Assembly (NCBI GenBank): GCA_023474015.1
Contig: JAMCYN010000109.1
Coordinates: forward strand, 1 to 7,396
Direction of reading: 5' to 3'
Length of the DNA stretch: 7,396 nucleotides
DNA from: Armatimonadota bacterium
GTDB lineage: Bacteria > Armatimonadota > UBA5829
Both the position numbers and the translations under genes were made by a program. The notes under the pieces are model-generated. The model was given only the letters and a program-made list of their open reading frames with translations, was not told the DNA's origin and ran no database searches. Shown one piece after another: positions 6,213-7,396 of this stretch. How positions within the stretch are numbered: position 1 is the first letter of the stretch; the number at the start of each line of letters is the position of its first letter.

Positions 6213-7396
6213 TCAGTGTCGCGATTCGCTGAACGCCTGTAGGACTCTATCAAGTTCCACAAACCGCCGGTACGCGCACTCATACTGACGAACGGCCTCC
6301 GGCGACGGCTCGTACAACGCGCCGGTGTTTGCGTGGGCCAGAGGAGCCGTATCGTAGCTCCACCATCCCAGATTCTGTCCCGCCAGGATGGCCGCGCCGG
6401 TGGCAGTGGCTTCCCGCAAATTGGTGGCCGCGACCGGTAGACCGGTTACGTCGGCCTTGATCTGACACCATAGAGCCGATTTGCTGCCTCCGCCGGAGGA
6501 GATAATGCGCTCCATCGGCACGCCCATACCGGCCAGGAGGTCCAGATTTCGTTTGAGTATGAATGCCACGGACTCTAATAAGGCCCGGCTGATGTGCTTG
6601 CGCTCGTGGGCCATCGTCAGTCCCCAAATAGCGGCTTTTGCGTCGGAGTTGAAATCCGGGCTGCCGCTGCCGGCGAAGTGAGGGAGCAGCAGCACGCCGT
6701 CGCTGCCCGGCGGTACCTGCGCGGCCTCCGCCGTGATGGTGTCATAGAGATTCTCGTCAATCCCGGAACACGAAGCAAAGAATTGATCGCGGTACCACTT
6801 CAGCGCCGCGCCGCCCGTTTCGCACCAGGGCAGGAACAAGTATTTGCCCGGCGCCGCATGCGCGAAGCACGGCACCGACATGCGATCATCATAAACCGGA
6901 GCATCGCACGTGGCCCCGATGACTAGCGCTGCCCCGGTGATCTCCGTCACTATGCCGGGCCGAATGTTGCCTAGCGAAATCTGCGCCGCGACCGCATCCA
7001 TTGCCCCCGCGATCACGGGAATACCTTCAGGCAAGCCGATCATATGCGATGCCTCGGATGTCAATTTGCCCACGCTATCTCCGGCTGCGACGATCCGGCT
7101 GAGCTTTTGAGCATCAACACCTACTATGTCCAGCAGCGCCCGGCTGATGTGCTTGCGCTCGTGGGCCATCGTCAGTCCCCAAATGGCGGCTTTTGCGTCG
7201 GAGTTAAAATCCGGACTGCCGCTTCCGGCGAAGTGAGGGAGCAGCAATACGCCGTCGCTGCCCGGCGGAACCTGCGCGGCCTCCGCCGTGATGGTGTCAT
7301 AGAGATTCTCGTCAATCCCGGAACACGAAGCAAAGAATTGATCGCGGTACCACTTCAGCGCCGCGCCGCCCGTTTCGCACCAGGGCAGGAACAAGT
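6213..7396 (-). CDS. FGGY-family carbohydrate kinase (xylulokinase-like), 5' end outside window, with internal duplicated segment
   Basis: Phosphorylates a sugar with ATP in the cytoplasm. The frame enters at the right edge (the first full codon is a Leu codon, not a true start) and ends at TGA 6213-6215. Counting from 7394, residues 89-393 look like a normal FGGY kinase: DIVGVDAQKL, then the GAMD motif with the likely catalytic Asp at 133 (about 6996-6998), EITGAALVIG (151-160), ETGGAALKW (192-200), LPHFAGSGSPD (237-247), the FGGY signature region AAIWGLTMAHERKHISRALL (254-273), and the nucleotide-binding motif SSGGGSKSALWCQIKADVTG (299-318). The order and motifs resemble xylulokinase, but other FGGY sugar kinases cannot be excluded. 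The anomaly is residues 2-88: they repeat residues 187-273 exactly and sit where the end of the first domain should be. A normal FGGY fold is not expected to accept this extra copy, so the gene is either disrupted or misassembled here. Confidence 0.88.
   Translation of the reverse strand, partial: LFLPWCETGGAALKWYRDQFFASCSGIDENLYDTITAEAAQVPPGSDGVLLLPHFAGSGSPDFNSDAKAAIWGLTMAHERKHISRALLDIVGVDAQKLSRIVAAGDSVGKLTSEASHMIGLPEGIPVIAGAMDAVAAQISLGNIRPGIVTEITGAALVIGATCDAPVYDDRMSVPCFAHAAPGKYLFLPWCETGGAALKWYRDQFFASCSGIDENLYDTITAEAAQVPPGSDGVLLLPHFAGSGSPDFNSDAKAAIWGLTMAHERKHISRALLESVAFILKRNLDLLAGMGVPMERIISSGGGSKSALWCQIKADVTGLPVAATNLREATATGAAILAGQNLGWWSYDTAPLAHANTGALYEPSPEAVRQYECAYRRFVELDRVLQAFSESRH
6583..6841 (-). 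repeat. Direct repeat copy 2 within kinase gene (native position)
   Basis: This 259-bp block matches 7138-7396 at an exact offset of 555 bp (185 codons, in frame). It lies in the expected order within the kinase, followed by ESVAFILKRN. Seven bases differ from the other copy (6630, 6651, 6660, 6669, 6692, 6693, 6714) and every change is silent. The flanks 6583-6629 and 6715-6841 are identical between copies. Confidence 0.97.
7138..7396 (-). repeat. Direct repeat copy 1 within kinase gene (extra copy, runs off the edge)
   Basis: The partner of 6583-6841. The match continues to the last base of the window, so the repeat is at least 259 bp and its upstream limit is unseen. At its inner end the copies part after the shared bases CACATCAGCCGGGC of the coding strand: this copy goes on with GCTGCTGGAC (ALLD, leading into DIVGVD), the other with CTTATTAGAG (ALLE). 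Both read Ala-Leu-Leu but with different codons, so the join probably sits in a short patch of similarity between two places of the same gene. Confidence 0.97.

Noticed and set aside
7392..7394. TTG at the right edge as kinase start
   Set aside because: The same codon in the other repeat copy is an internal Leu within KYLFLPW, and the preceding bases AC fit the Tyr codon there. The frame simply continues beyond the window.
1..7396. CRISPR array, tRNA or rRNA genes, defence system
   Set aside because: No regularly spaced repeats of CRISPR length, no tRNA-like cloverleaf or rRNA sequence, and no defence-type domains were noticed. All long frames are explained by mobile elements or carbohydrate metabolism.

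Overview
The window is bacterial and reads as one end of a carbohydrate-use locus next to decayed insertion-sequence DNA. The organism cannot be fixed from the sequence. A large secreted multidomain protein with sugar-binding modules, moderately GC-rich coding DNA and two nested insertion sequences would suit a free-living polysaccharide-degrading bacterium (for example Armatimonadota, Planctomycetota or a similar lineage, often seen only as metagenome contigs). That placement is a guess.

Layout. (1) Positions 1 to about 835 hold the 5' part of an IS1182-family element, with its transposase on the minus strand running off the left edge. (2) Positions 842-1285 on the plus strand hold the 3' half of an IS21-family istB gene. 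Its N-terminal part, including Walker A, is missing, and it begins almost where the IS1182 element ends, so the simplest reading is that IS1182 inserted into, or deleted into, an older IS21 copy. (3) Positions 1286-1420 are a convergent spacer. (4) From 7396 down to 1421 there is a minus-strand gene set read in the order FGGY sugar kinase (5' end outside the window), then a 12-helix MFS transporter, then a 1108-residue exported protein. The exported protein has an alpha/alpha-barrel glycosidase-like N-terminal part followed by three beta-sandwich carbohydrate-binding-type domains. The kinase and transporter are 27 bp apart and the transporter and exported protein 76 bp apart, which fits one operon.

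Inferred logic: the exported enzyme attacks a glycan outside the cytoplasm, the MFS protein imports the released sugar, and the FGGY kinase phosphorylates it (a ketopentose such as xylulose is the most likely kind of substrate). No regulator is visible.

Most notable points: the kinase frame contains an in-frame 555-bp-period direct repeat. Its two copies encode identical protein but differ by seven silent substitutions, all within 85 bp, which suggests either a strange tandem duplication or two strain variants stitched together at a contig end. The big exported protein carries a Glu-Ser-Cys-Gly-Cys-Cys motif of possible catalytic or metal-binding interest. The spacer in front of it contains a short tandem array of 7-bp repeats plus a small hairpin.
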